Positions 20,341 through 31,924 are shown, counted from the first letter of the stretch. The stretch is 64,000 nucleotides of DNA from Nemertoderma westbladi (GCA_032718475.1 JAUCBJ010005958.1:21146-85145); one strand, 5' to 3'. Notes: generated by a model not told the origin, from the sequence alone. A program made the numbers and translations.

Positions 20341-22799
20341 TGACCATTCTTAATTTTTTTGCAAAAAAAATTATTTTTATTTTTTCACTAAAATCGCTCT
20401 AACTTCGGTTCTGGTGGTCCAAATTCAATAAAATTGGTATATTCTTTGCCGTAATTTTTTTCTTAATCTTTTGAGAAGGGGTTATTTTTGGCCCCAAAAA
20501 AATTAAAAAAAAGGGTCAAAATAACGCGATATTTTTCGACCCTTAAAATTCGTAATTTTAATTATATATGTTAAGATAAAAGATAGCGGAGTTAATTTGA
20601 TACTTTTTACAGGTACTTTTGGCGCAATACGCTAAATTATAATGGAATAGCGATTTGTTAAAAAAAAAATTTTTTCGTCCCTTTTTATAAATATTATATT
20701 TCACACGATCGCCTGCCGCTCCAGTTTTATAATACCTCCGGCGCTGTGATTAACGCTGTTAGATAGATAATTTAACGCACTATAAGTCTGTGTAAACAAA
20801 TCTCCCGTAAGTTAAGTAGTTTTCGAGCTAGACGATTTCCCGCGAAGCAAGTTTGAAGCGCGAAATTATAATTTTGGCCCTCATTTTTTTAATTTCATCC
20901 TTGGAGCAAAACCGATAGCATATTTGAATTCCCCGTATGGATATTGACTGTATAGAATGTACCTTAACCAACTAAAGTTAAAAATAAAAAATTATTCGAT
21001 AAAAACTACGTTACAAATTCTGGCCCTTTTTGGCCCCTATTGCCGACATATTTTTTGTACCCCCATTCGATAGGAACGTAGCCCCAATGGTCTTCTACGA
21101 GTTTCATAAAAGAATTAGTGGATTCCTACCCGCGTTGTCGAATTAAACATTTCGGAAATACGTTTTCCAAAAAAGACGGACAAAAACGTACAAATTTACA
21201 GCCCCTTTTTCCACCCGAAATTTTAATAAATATCTTACCCCCATTCGATACGAAGGTAGTACCACTCTTCCCCTTTCCAACCGCGTTACTTTCGTCCCCG
21301 TACGATTAATATTAGCCGAGTTATAGCGGATCCCGCAAAGTCATTTTGTCCGTTTTTTCAACTTTGACGGACATTTTCGGAAAAAAGGCGTGGTAATATT
21401 TTTTGAAAAAAAAACGAATTCACTAATTAATCCCTTCTATCGTATCCCGACGTCGGCTAAGCAATAACCTAGGGTTTTTTCGAGCCACTGTAGAGCGCCT
21501 TTCAAAAAAATTTTAAAATTGTCGAAAAAATGACGGTTTTTTGTCCGCCGTGTCCGTCGAAGGGTTAGATTTAATAATGTTAGAGTTGCTAATATCTTAG
21601 AATTCCGAGCCGCTCCCCTGGCGAGAAAATAAAAAAATTTGGTCAGTTCCTTCATCGAAAAGTCCCCCAGAATCCCAAGTTAACCTATATAGTTAGCGAT
21701 GGCCTGCGGCTTTAGGAGCGGCCGCGGTATTCACCTCCCTCATAGCGGCCGCGGCGGTGTTGCGTCAAATGGAGAAATATTTATCCCACCAAGCGTTATG
21801 AAAACTTCATAATGATGCTGAGTACAGTGATTTATAAGATAAATATGCAAAGCATATAATGCATCTATTTAAATCTAATTAATGGATGACATTAATTAAC
21901 ATAGTAAAAGACATATTATGAGATTACATTTTCTAGCTGTCATGAGTATATTTATTAATTACATATTGCATTATGAGTTATGAATACTCAATAGCGAGAG
22001 AGAATGTTGAAATAAATTATTATACTTTATTATAAGTCAATTTATCATATTATGTCATATTATTCAGAATGATTTTGGTAGTAAAAGTAAAGGCTTGCTA
22101 AACTATGGGTCGGATTTTTTTCAAATTGATGTTAATCTGCATTCGCTTATTTTAAGCAAAATACCATCACCCTCATATCTATCATAACATTCTAGTTTAC
22201 GACGATTTATGGATGAAATTCTCGAACACCTACTTAAACGATTACAATTTCAATTTTAAGAAAAAAAATTTGTGGGTCAAATGAGTCTAGTGTGGGTTCA
22301 ATTGGGTCTAATTCAGTATACTCAAATTTTTACCCGCCAATCAAGCGTATTCTGTTAGATCAAATGGGTGGAGGAGTACAGTCTGACCATATATGTCCAT
22401 CTATATGTCATACGAAGGAAGTGCTTCCTAGGGGCTGGAGGGGGGTGGAAATGAGGTGAGGGCTGATTTAAAAAAAATGTTTTATATGTCCGGATGCGCA
22501 TTTTGCCCATTGCGGGTGTCCTCAGCCGATGGTATTTATTAAAATAAACAAATTAAAATAAAATTAAAGTAATTTATAAATAAAACATCCAAGGGTGTTA
22601 GCGGAAAGTCAGGTGCAGGCGGTAGACTTCCACCTCCCTCCAGCCCCCGAAAATCAAATTCAGTAATATTCCAAATATATTTATAACCACAATTGTATAG
22701 ATATTAATTTTATCTATATAACTATAACAGCACATTGAGATGCTATTAATTAAAATATTTAGTCACCACCATGCAATCCACAATAGGCAAGCCCAATGC
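20341..22799. other. AT-rich intergenic sequence, no recognised genes
   Basis: Long A and T tracts with short open frames that resemble no family. Two GCGGCCGC words at 21718-21725 and 21745-21752 form a small GC-rich spot of unknown meaning. No RNA genes are recognised. Confidence 0.3.
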
Positions 22800-23400
22800 A
22801 GCATGCATTAAGAATGCTACGCCGGCTTATCAACAAAGTTGCACCGCCACAACACCCAATCCACCATTGCTTTCGTGAGATTATCCGCATCTTCAACGCC
22901 AGTGTCCTTTAAGGTTCGTCTCAAGAAAGTCATGGGCTGTCCACTATGGTTACTTTCTCCATGGGGCTGCCAAAGCACTACATTGTGCACAGGCTGGTCC
23001 TCAGGGCGAAAACAATGCCCTGCAAAGAGGAGGCGAGGCGTCTTTGTTGAAATGTCAAGCTTGGGGGAAGCAATGAGACACCTCCAATGATATGATTGGA
23101 GATGTGTGCAATGTACTTGACACAAAGAACCCGATTGTGAATGTGCAAATCAAGAAATTTGTTCATGCTTTTCCCTTGTATATTTGGAGGTCCTCACCTG
23201 ACTTCCGGATCCATGATCCCATGTAACAGAAGTCGTCCACATGCTCAAGCATACCATCTTTTTAGCTCATGCGCATACGCTATGAGATTTCCTGAGGACT
23301 TTCAAAGTTAATTGTCAAAATTTTGGTTTTCTTGGTGTTAACAAAATTCAATCACTAGAAGCAGCCTTTTCTAATGAGCTGTGAGCTGAGCTGTTCTCAT
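22800..23400 (-). pseudogene. RTE-like LINE 3' part (family A), strongly decayed
   Basis: On the minus strand, pieces such as LLFAGHCFRPEDQPVHNVVL (within 22817-23125) match the C-terminus seen at 32570-32640. Upstream blocks near 23165-23250 match the DDFCYLGSW region, and 23280-23390 the SRKTKILTVNF region. Deletions and frameshifts are frequent. The two outer parts are in the normal order, so this is one decayed copy. Confidence 0.7.
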
Positions 23401-24142
23401 GCTCATATCTTTCAGTTCGGGAGTAAACTGCTTGTGGTCGCAACTCCTACAAGCTTCTTCACAGTAGGTCGAAGTTGGTTGATTATCTTCCGCTGATCTT
23501 GTCAGCATGTCTAGCCGTTGGTTGATTACCTTCCACCTATCCAATGCCTACAGCCCAGCTGCCGACTATAGACGTCCTTTTGTTACACCCTAAACCAAGC
23601 GTGCCTCCTGGGTTAGGTTACCTATCACTGGTAGATTAGCATCCAGTATTGTGTCGGGATCCCGGTTGGCCTGAGATCCCGACCGATTGACTTTATGATT
23701 GTTCCATACGCGCGCGCGCTAGCTATTGGCTGGGTGGATAGACTGACTAGGCTTGGCCGTAGGCCGGTAAAATAATAGAGTTTGTTTGCTAGACGTTTCT
23801 ATTAATAGGCTGTAGTAGAGTGTAGCTGTAGTGATGATAGCACACCGTATGCGGTGGAAAACTATTTCACCTCTACTACAAGGCATAAAATGCCAGCTGA
23901 TTGCACAATGCATGTGACCATTAATATAAAGGGGAAAATACATTGCCCATAAGCTAACACATTACATTGGCCTCTGGACGATACAACATTCTAAACCTCC
24001 AGGTGCAGCCATCCTATTGGCTACCTTATCGGTACGAACTAAAATACTGAACCAGCTGAAACCAGCTGAAACCACCTGAAACCAGCAGTAAACCACCTGA
24101 AACCAGCAGTAAATCACCTGAAACCAACTGTGAAAAACAATA
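23401..24142. other. Intergenic sequence, possible further LINE remnant
   Basis: No clear gene. A short imperfect tandem of GAAACCACCTGAAACCAGCA runs at about 24055-24130, ending where the next fold-back begins. Confidence 0.3.
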
Positions 24143-24145
24143 ATA

Positions 24146-24916
24146 TTAGTTTCTAGGGGAACTCGGCTGGGAACCAGGGATGCTACCTTATATCCTAGAC
24201 ACGAACTTAGATCCTGGGCTCTATCTAGTTGACGGCCTTAGATCCTTGGTGTGATATTACTGATTCGACCAGCGACCTTAGATCCTAGATGCGAACTTAG
24301 ATCCTTACGATTGTCTCAGAACCTTACTTAGATCCGAACTTAGATCCTACACACGAACTTAGACCCTGAGAAAATAGATACGAACTTATATCTTGAGACC
24401 TGAGATACTGCAATTCTTGGCAGTTCAGCAGTTTGGCTATATTACAACAATTACGGTAGGCCTAGTACAGCAGTACGCTACAGTTCAGCAGTAGTGACAT
24501 TAACCAGTCTTAGCATCTGTACTGTCTAGCATCTCTGGAATACAGGAATAGCATATGTCTTTACAGCTGTATGTTCTGTTCTGTTCATACCCTGCATTCG
24601 TAGGCATACTACATCAGTACATTACATACAGATCAGTCTGACAGCACTGCACACTGTCTGACTGCACATACTGTAGGCTTCATACTGTAAAAATATTTAG
24701 CCATATTACAGGGTAGGGTAGGCCTACAGTATTTAATTTTTATTTAATTTAAATTTATATTTTTAGTTTCTAAGTTCGAATGCAACAATCAAGGTCGCAC
24801 CTGTAGATCGCACCCAGGATTTAAATTTGCATTTAGAATCTAAGATTGCCCCCAGTTAGTGTCTAGGATGTAAGGTAGCACCCCTGGTTCCCAGCTGAGT
24901 TCCCCTAGAAACTAAC
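24146..24916. mobile_element. Fold-back element with internal CTTAGATCCTAG sub-repeats
   Basis: TTAGTTTCTAGGGGAACTCG at the left is inverted at the right end (about 24850-24916) with the same GGGAACCAGG, GCTACCTTA and ATCCTAGACAC blocks. Arms are about 65-70 bp at over 85% identity by eye. Inside the left arm, variants of ACTTAGATCCT recur about seven times between 24205 and 24370. No ORF is present. It is a MITE or other non-autonomous element. Confidence 0.6.
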
Positions 24917-26450
24917 ACTGCTCCAACACCCACTCTTGACCAACTAAAATGATGAATAGGCTATTCCAACTTCTGCCCAAGACCATCAGTGGCCAGAGAT
25001 GGTCATGTCAGGGATGTAGAAACATAGTAAATTATCTCACCACTTACGGCAGTCAGTCTCGACACTCTCTACACAGCACTGCATGTGCTGTAAGCACATC
25101 CTGACATCTAAACCCCGGATTGTTGTAACGGAAAACATCTGACTGCTGATTAACTGCCGGCACCGCATATTTTATACTGTTATTCATTGTTGTTTGGTAA
25201 CATATTTAATGGATGTTTATATTTGGAGAATACGTATGAATAAATCAATAATCCCCACTAACTTTCTTTATTATTGAGGTAAGCAAGGGAACATTAGTAA
25301 CAATTGCTTGGCTCAAATTCTATATGAATTTTATACTATTTCATAACCCCAACGTAAGCGAGCTAAGTTTCTCCTTATATATGAGTAAAATTGGTAACAG
25401 TCGGCAAATTAACGTGTTTCAGTATTATTGTCAGTAAAGTGAGTGTGAGCGAATAATTACACATTCCTAAAGAATGTAAAACTGTGATGTTCCATAACCC
25501 TCCGTTGTGATTAGTATAAGTCATAACTCTGTCTGATATTTAAAGCGCAGCATCTAAAGTACTCAAAACTGTTGATATTGCCCTGAAAATAAACATAGTT
25601 TTTGGAGATTATATAGTAGAGATCAATCGAATAATGCAAAGTAGCCTACCCACTGCCACTCTCGGCTATAGAATTTTACTGTGGTCATATTTTGTGCGGG
25701 CTGTCAGACAACATAAGACACATAAATTAGCAGGTTAAACTCTAGAAGGTCTAAAAGCGCGAACAACAATCGATACAAATAACATCGGATTAATCACAAA
25801 AATCAAACTGTAACCGTGTCATTGACTTTAATTGATTGTTTTGGTTAGAATAACTAGCCACTACTGTAACCCACTCCTCTCCCTCAATTGATAATTTAAT
25901 CATGGATTGTAATCATGGATACCGGATATTAATATACCTACAGTAGATGCGAATAGCGTCCATTTACCCCACCTGTCTCTACAACGTAAGAAGTTGTGGC
26001 ATTCGAAGAACAGGAATTAAATATTTGGTGTAGAAACAAAATCTATCTAAAAGTCTAAAAAAATCTAAAAACAGAAATTTGATTTTATCGGAAAATTTTA
26101 AGCGTTTATAAATTTATTTTATCATTTACATGGTTGGGATTTTTCAACACAATATTTGAAAAAGAATTTGTTTTCAAACCCAGACCTTATTTATCAATAA
26201 TGTTATCATCTTTCATGTGTAATCATCTTTTTTTCATTATATATTAGATTATCAAGATAAATTATAAGTGATTCATGAATGAGTATTAGTCATCAAATCA
26301 TCAATAATGATAAATCCTTCAAAGCTTACAAATAATTAGCTATCAAGAAATTGTTCTCTAGAGATTCATAAATTTTAGGTAACGGTGGACACAAAATGCG
26401 ATATGGACGGGCAGATTGTACTGTGTAGAATTGTGTACCCTGTAGGGGGT
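24917..26450. other. Intergenic AT-rich sequence
   Basis: No gene is recognised. At about 25820-25910 lies a copy of the dispersed sequence with GATTGTTTTGGTTAGAATAA, followed by a CACTACTGTAACCCACTCCT-like block. Confidence 0.3.
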
Positions 26451-26454
26451 GGTT

Positions 26455-26520
26455 GGGGGGGGGGGGGGGGTGGATATTGGGAAGTAGATAAGGGTTTAAG
26501 GGGGGGGTACACCCCCCTAT
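26455..26520. repeat. G-run and GGGGGGTACACCCCCC palindrome
   Basis: A run of 16 G at 26455-26470 is followed by GGGGGGTACACCCCCC near 26500. A similar GTGTACCCCCC palindrome and a longer G run occur at 28087-28139, so this is a shared repeat edge. Confidence 0.6.
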
Positions 26521-26641
26521 GGACCTTTTTTGCAAATGGCTATAATTTCTGCTTGTGTGTAATTTTGTATATTTTATACCTTTCGGGGGATTAACATATG
26601 GCCAAAGATTGGGTTCAAAAAAAAAATTTTCAAATTTGCGT

Positions 26642-26661
26642 CGCCCTCTAGCGGCCACCAG
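26642..26661 (-). promoter_or_regulatory. CTCF-like core motif
   Basis: The minus strand reads CTGGTGGCCGCTAGAGGGCG, which fits the CTCF core pattern CC(A/G)CNAG(G/A)GGGC with a matching 5' flank. It is a sequence match only; binding is not shown. It resembles the motif repeated at 59271-63642. Confidence 0.4.
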
Positions 26662-27205
26662 CGAAATTGTTAATTTCACTAAAAACACTACTAGTCTCAC
26701 AATTTTGGGCGAAAATTTTCGAAACTTGGTTTTTCTGAATCAGCATCCTCGGCTCCACAAAACTTATCGGTTACATTTTTTATTTAGGTCTTAAATATTT
26801 TTTAAATATTATTAACTAATATTAATTATTACTTAATAGATATTAACTAATTTCAAGAAATTAATATGGCACAATTCAAAATTCTAACCGATAACTTTTG
26901 ATCAAAACCCGAAAAGAAATCAAACAAAAAAAAAATTTCGAAAATTGGTTAAGAAATGGCTGAGTAGTAGTATTTTGAATGTGAAAAATACAATTCCGAG
27001 ATAAACGCATTTAAAGTTTAAGAACAATATATTTCAAATGTTCCCGCTATTTTCAGTACTGGTATCTCCTTTTCTTTTCCCATTGGTTATCCCCTATCCA
27101 TATTTTGTGATTTCTCAATGGATTTCATGAAATTTGGTTCAAAAAAACCCCTACCCACTTTTAACAACCTGTTAAAATAATTTTAGAGTGCTTGCCAAAA
27201 AACAC

Positions 27206-27575
27206 TTCGCGCAGCACGTGAACAAATTACATTTTGGCGTATTGATTTGATCGCATACTATTTCGTCATTTAGTAATAAATAGTCATGGAATAATGAGAT
27301 AACCTTAAGAAACATTCAAAATTATATAAAAATTTCCACATAATTTTATAATAAGCCTTTACACAGAACATTAAGCTTTGCGCAGCACGTGAAACCTTCG
27401 CGCAGCACGTGAGACATTTGCGCAGCAGGTGAAGGTTTCACGTAGCACTTAAATTCTTCATAAAGCACGTTAATTAATCGAGCACCTCGGAAAGCTTTTT
27501 GATCAGAATGAGAAGCCTTCACGCGGCACATGAAAAGTTCATGCTGCACATGAAGACTTCGCGCAGCACGTGAAT
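27206..27575. repeat. Degenerate repeats with CACGTG (E-box) cores
   Basis: Variants of TTCGCGCAGCACGTGAA recur near 27208, 27376, 27393, 27417, 27519 and 27557, spaced 17-40 bases or more apart. Several keep a perfect CACGTG hexamer. The spacing is irregular, so this is a decayed tandem or a cluster of sites. A short minus-strand open frame crosses it but looks fortuitous. Confidence 0.55.
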
Positions 27576-27764
27576 TATTCTCAGAGCCTGCGGAATTAAA
27601 AAAAAATAAGTTTATGGTTGTTTCCCAGAATAATTATTACTAGCTATTGTTATATGATGGTTCACATTTGTTATTACTAGTAGACAACTAGTCCATTAGA
27701 CAACTGTTCAATATGTAATACAAAACTCACAAATATCTATTAAATATATATTAATTAAAATTTG

Positions 27765-28139
27765 ACGGACATGTTGACAGACAGACAGACATACAAACAG
27801 ACAGACAAACTGAGAGACAGACTGAGATACAGACATAGTGATTAGATAATTCCAAATATTAAAACAGACATCGACATTAAGAAAAATCCTAACAGTAAAC
27901 ATTTCAGATTGCTTATTTTATGCCCTTTTTAATATTTCGATGGACAGACAGACAGACATACAGACGGAAAACCAGCCATTACTCGAGAAGTAAAAGAGAT
28001 CTCGCTAAGCCGTTTCCAGATTTGAAATCCGCATTAAATTCTACTCTAGATGAAATAAAAAAACAAAAAATGAAAATTTTGACCTGAGGGGGGGTGTACC
28101 CCCCCCCTTAAGTGGGGGGGGGGGGGGGGGGGGGGGGGG
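27765..28139. repeat. GACAGACAGAC-rich segment related to the 0.2-4.6 kb TTAA element
   Basis: The segment with CATACAGACGGAAAA, TACTCGAGAAGTAA and CTCTAGATGAAAT, ending near 28080, matches the complement of 230-400. It ends in a GTGTACCCCCC palindrome and 26 consecutive G at 28114-28139. It is therefore another partial copy of that repeat family. Confidence 0.5.
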
Positions 28140-29054
28140 TGTGAGGGGGGTATAATTATGTATATAACCAGACAAAAGTTGATTGACTGTATATAGAATG
28201 TTATCTGATGACAGGGATCCATAGCTATTCGCTTAGAATTTAAACATCATATTATATAGGATATATTTACAATCATCAACTATCCAGTACAGTACCATTA
28301 TCTACTTACAGCAAATAATAAAAAAAAACAATTATCACATAAACCTCGGCTAATCACTTTCAGACAGATTCTGTGAAGGTAATTTCCAGACTGAAATCTG
28401 ACAGCAAAGATCAGGAAACATTAGTATTCTTCCTGCAGTTTGAAGTAGCGACCATTTTATGGTTCCGTATTATTCCGTAATCCTTGTAAATCTTTGAGCT
28501 ACAAACTGATGCGTTACACAGTTTGATGGGAATAAATTCAATCAGTAAAGCCTAAACCACTTATATTATTATGTATATTAAAAATTCAGGTAGGGCATGG
28601 AATACTAAATATAGACGGAACCGCATTAGTGTTATTTTTTCGGCCCCGATATTTTTTTCAATAAAGTGGTAGTATATGCCATAGAAACCCCAGAAAAAAA
28701 ATTTAAGCAAATTCGACCGGAGCGTTCTCGAGATATAATCCGTCAAAGTTTTCAAATTTGCCAACAAGAAATGCAGTGTTGGGGGCGATTTAAGCTTATT
28801 TGCGATATATTTCTATGGCAACAAGTAGTACTGCCATTATTCTTGAACTGCGCTGTTGTAAAATTGATGCGTTGGTTTGTCAACAATATTATTATTACCA
28901 CAACTAGCTACAGCTGCACTATTTTAAAACAATATTTTAACCGATAATTTTTCGATTACAATTAACCAGTAGGCCTACATCGCGGTAACCTTTAGTCTCT
29001 ACACAGTAGGGTCTTCATTACTTCACTGGCGACACATAGTGAACTATCTACATC

Positions 29055-29169
29055 ATGCCACGTACTTGTTTAGTTTGCAAGTCAAAAGACCATTTGCACC
29101 GGTTTCCTATTGATGTTGCTGTTTGCAATGAATGGAAACAAGCGCTTCGTCAGGGGCTGAATACGCCAG
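29055..29169 (+). CDS. THAP-domain exon of a P-like transposase (partial)
   Basis: ATG at 29055 opens a 38-codon exon that begins MPRTCLVCKSKDHLHRFP and has WKQAL at residues 27-31. Cys5-x2-Cys8, the HRFP block and Trp27 are the first half of the C2CH THAP zinc-finger signature. The frame leads into CCAG/GTAAGG at 29169/29170, a good splice donor (phase 1). The second half, with the expected Cys-x2-His and AVPTIF-type end, should be in the next exon but I could not find it. The context, inside P-type terminal repeats, makes a transposase the likely origin. The exon shows no damage. Confidence 0.65.
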
Positions 29170-29479
29170 GTAAGGAATGTTCTACGACATGTTATCTATT
29201 TGGTACTACTATAGTATGTGTGTAGCCATGGTACAGCAAATTTATAAAATTTGTATGTCTTTTTATTTGGTTTTATTGCATTTTATTATGTTCTAGAACA
29301 TTGGTGATTGTTCTAGAACCTTAGTAGACATTTTTTCTGACATCTAGTAGTATTTTTGAAAATAAAAAAAATAATATTTTATTTAGTGTTTTTTTAATAT
29401 TGGAAAACATTCTAGAATCAATGTTTTCACATTTTTTTATAATTTCAAAAAATACTAGCTAGTTAAAAAAAACGGTAAA

Positions 29480-29722
29480 CAACAAGAACAAAGCGAGTCC
29501 AACATTACATAGACTACTAATAAACCAAATAGATACCACTGAAGTTGTCTGCTCTGAACACAGCGAGAAATTCAAACCAAAATTACTACAAAAACTGGTA
29601 AACGTTTTCCTTAAGGCTGAGGCTAGTCACATGAAAGAAATTATTGATGAACAGGAAATGTATAAAACGGGACTGAATGGATTTAAAGCGCCACAGTTAT
29701 ACAAGAAAAAACGGATTCTTTA
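29480..29722 (+). pseudogene. Possible further exon of the THAP gene
   Basis: From about 29487 a frame runs without stops to TAG at 29720-29722. It contains TLHRLLINQIDTTEVVC and KPKLLQKLVNVFLKAEASHM and ends in a basic YKKKRIL. The amino-acid make-up looks coding, with an amphipathic helical pattern, and it follows the THAP exon on the same strand. The splice acceptor (perhaps AACAAG at about 29486) has no strong pyrimidine tract. I do not recognise the family. Confidence 0.35.
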
Positions 29723-29775
29723 GTCAGATATTAATCAAAATAACATCCATCCCTTTCAAAACTGCCTGGCACTGG

Positions 29776-30352
29776 CCTGTCGTCTCTACTACCACTGCCA
29801 CCCTGGCTGTTGTTTCTACTATCACTCCCACCCTGGTAGTTGTTTCTACTACCACTGCCACCATGGCTGTTGACTCTACATCCATTGCCACCCTGGCTGT
29901 TGTTTCCACTACCTACCACGTTGCCACCATGGCTGTTGTTTCTACTACCACTGCCACGTTGCCACCCTGGATGTCATATCTACTACCACTGCCACCCTGG
30001 TAGTTGTTTCTACTACCACTGCCACCCTGGTAGTTGTTTCTACTACCACTGCCACCCTGGTAGTTGTTTCTTCTACCACTGCCACCCTGGCTGTTGACTC
30101 TACATCCATTGCCACCCTGGCTGTTGTTTCCACTACCTACCACGTTGCCATCATGGCAGTTGTTTCTACTATCACTGCCACCCTGGTAGTTGTTTCTACT
30201 GCCACGTTGCCACCCTGGCTGTCGTTTCCACTACCTACCACGTTGCCACCCTGGCTAGTTGTTTCTACTACCACTGCCACGTTGCCACCCTGGCTGTCAT
30301 CTCTACTACCACTGCCACCCTGGCTGATGATTCTACAACCACTGCCACCTGG
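29776..30352. repeat. 30-bp minisatellite
   Basis: About 19 units of TAGTTGTTTCTACTACCACT plus GCCACCCTGG, with variant units containing CCTACCACGTTGCCACC. The period is a multiple of three, so both strands stay open (for example VVSTTTATLA per unit on the plus strand). These frames have no recognisable start or domain and are not reported as genes. Confidence 0.9.
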
Positions 30353-30444
30353 AGACTCTGCCAGCAATCAGAATAATAGGAGAATCGCCACTCGTATCTT
30401 GACAATCACCACTACTAGTGACAGCTATACATCTTTGGAAATGG

Positions 30445-30498
30445 GGTGTCCAGTACTTGGCAGTACTGCTGAAGAGGCCTAAAGCCGGCCGAAACGCC
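30445..30498 (+). ncRNA. Hammerhead ribozyme (type III topology)
   Basis: All invariant parts are present in order. Stem III 5' strand is GGUGU (30445-30449), followed by C30450 as the predicted cleavage nucleotide (GUC). Stem I is CAGUAC/GUACUG (30451-30456 with 30463-30468), closed by UUGGCA. The core CUGAAGA is at 30469-30475 (consensus CUGANGA). Stem II is GGCC/GGCC (30476-30479 with 30487-30490) with a 7-base loop. GAAA is at 30491-30494, then CGCC closes stem III with one G-U pair. Self-cleavage would fall after C30450. Hammerheads are known in Penelope-like elements and other retroposons. This one lies inside the P-like element, just after the minisatellite, and could belong to an inserted retroposon fragment. 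Confidence 0.7.
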
Positions 30499-30693
30499 GT
30501 TTCTATTAATGGTTTATTATTATTATACTGCATAAAGAATCAATTACATAGCCTCCCTATACATACTGTATATATTACATTATATAAAGTAGGATAGAAT
30601 AAATTACTGTTTTCGACACAATGTAGTGCCACAATCACTACACAATTATATTTAATTATAAATTGAATTGATATTATATTGTATCAATAGGGT

Positions 30694-30716
30694 GGGGGGG
30701 GGGGGGGGGGGGGGGG
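30694..30716. repeat. Homopolymer of 23 G
   Basis: A pure G run (C on the other strand) followed by A and GGG. Similar runs occur at 15718, 26455, 28114 and, as C, 41408 and 41574. Confidence 0.9.
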
Positions 30717-31619
30717 AGGGTAATATATAAAACTAATAAAAGTGTCAAAATTAGCTTCCACAGCAGTGTTTATTTAAATATATTTAATATATATATTATT
30801 AATAGATTTTACCTCGTTGCTATAGTTACCTGTGCTAGAAATAAAAATAAATAGGATAAAAATAAATAGGGTAGTAGATGCAAAAAATAATTAATTCATG
30901 GCAAAACCTAGAAATTTTATGTTTGCCCGGTTTCCATGGAAACGCTCCGGTCAAATTTGCTTAAATTTTTTTTCTGAGGTTTCTATGGCATATACTACCA
31001 TTTTATTGAAAAAAATTTCGGGGCCGAAAAAATAACACTAATGCGGTTCCGTGTATATTTAGTATTCCATGGGTAGGGGGGTAACTGGACGCAATAAATT
31101 TCATCCCTCTCCAGGGGAAATTCGACGCAAATAACAGATGATTATTCTCAAAAATAAACTCTAACCTGTTCTATTGTGTTTAGTTTATTGTTTTGGTTAA
31201 AATAACGTGCCACTGTAACCTGTTCCTTTCCCGAAATTGAAAATTTAACATTGAGGCGGGATATCAATTCGTCAAGATGGGATTTGCGTCCAGTTTCCTC
31301 CCTGTCTCTAAAAATTCTGTCACCACCCAAATCAATGGAGTGAAAAGCATTATATTGCTCAGTAATGCATATTGACCATAAAGCAAGTTGACGGTTATGT
31401 CGTTCCAAAAGCACGTAAGATCCAACTACCCTCCAGACAAGTACTACAAAGATATTGATATTACCATTTATAATACAGTCATCTCATCAGGAAATGTCTG
31501 ATGTTATGAGCACTACTACTATTAATACTACTATAATCGGCCTGCTGCATTTTAGCGCACTTGATATGCTATGCTGACTTACAAACAACTGGTTTAAATA
31601 AAACAATGCAATCCACAAA

Positions 31620-31920
31620 CGGTATGCTGATAATGCAGTATGCATTAAGAATGCTGTCATCTTATCGACTAACTTGTACGCCATAACTATCTATCCCACA
31701 TGATGTTCGCGAGATTCTCCCCCATTTTTAAGGCCAGTCACATTTAAGAGGCGTCTGAAGAATATCATGGGCTGTCCACTAGAGTCCAGTGTCCACCATG
31801 CTTATTCTCTCCATCAGGATGCCAAAGCACACGATGGTGGAGCACACACACAGTCTGGTAAATTTTCGAAAGCAATGTCGTGCCAATATGAGTCCCCTCC
31901 AATGATATATTAATTGTGCT
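31620..31920 (-). pseudogene. RTE-like LINE 3' end (family A), minus strand
   Basis: The minus strand matches the family A tail: words such as CATGGGCTGTCCACT, GAGACGCATCTTAAA-like and TTCGAAAGCAATGTC (written on the plus strand) correspond to 22930-23090. It abuts a plus-strand copy of the same family at 31925, so the two stand head to head. Confidence 0.65.
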
Positions 31921-31924
31921 GTTC

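Larger units (their letters stand above)
28596..31071 (+). mobile_element. P-element-like transposon with long inverted repeats and a THAP exon
   Basis: The left end begins CATGGAATACTAAATAT and the right end finishes with its complement. The inverted repeats extend about 130 bp (28596-28725 and 30940-31071). Both ends are flanked by the direct repeat GGTAGGG (28589-28595 and 31072-31078), an evident target duplication of 7-8 bp. P elements make 8-bp duplications, have ends starting CA(TG) and encode an N-terminal THAP domain, and a THAP exon is found inside at 29055. The transposase catalytic part is not recognisable; much of the interior is a minisatellite, so the copy is probably non-autonomous. 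Confidence 0.7.

Noticed and set aside
26326-26700. 124-codon minus-strand frame rich in Pro
   Set aside because: It is driven by the G/C homopolymers and palindromes of a repeat edge, with no recognisable domain.
29677-30482. Long Thr/Ser-rich and Gly/Ser/Asn-rich frames on both strands
   Set aside because: They are products of the 30-bp minisatellite, open on both strands because the period is a multiple of three. No start context, signal or domain supports them.
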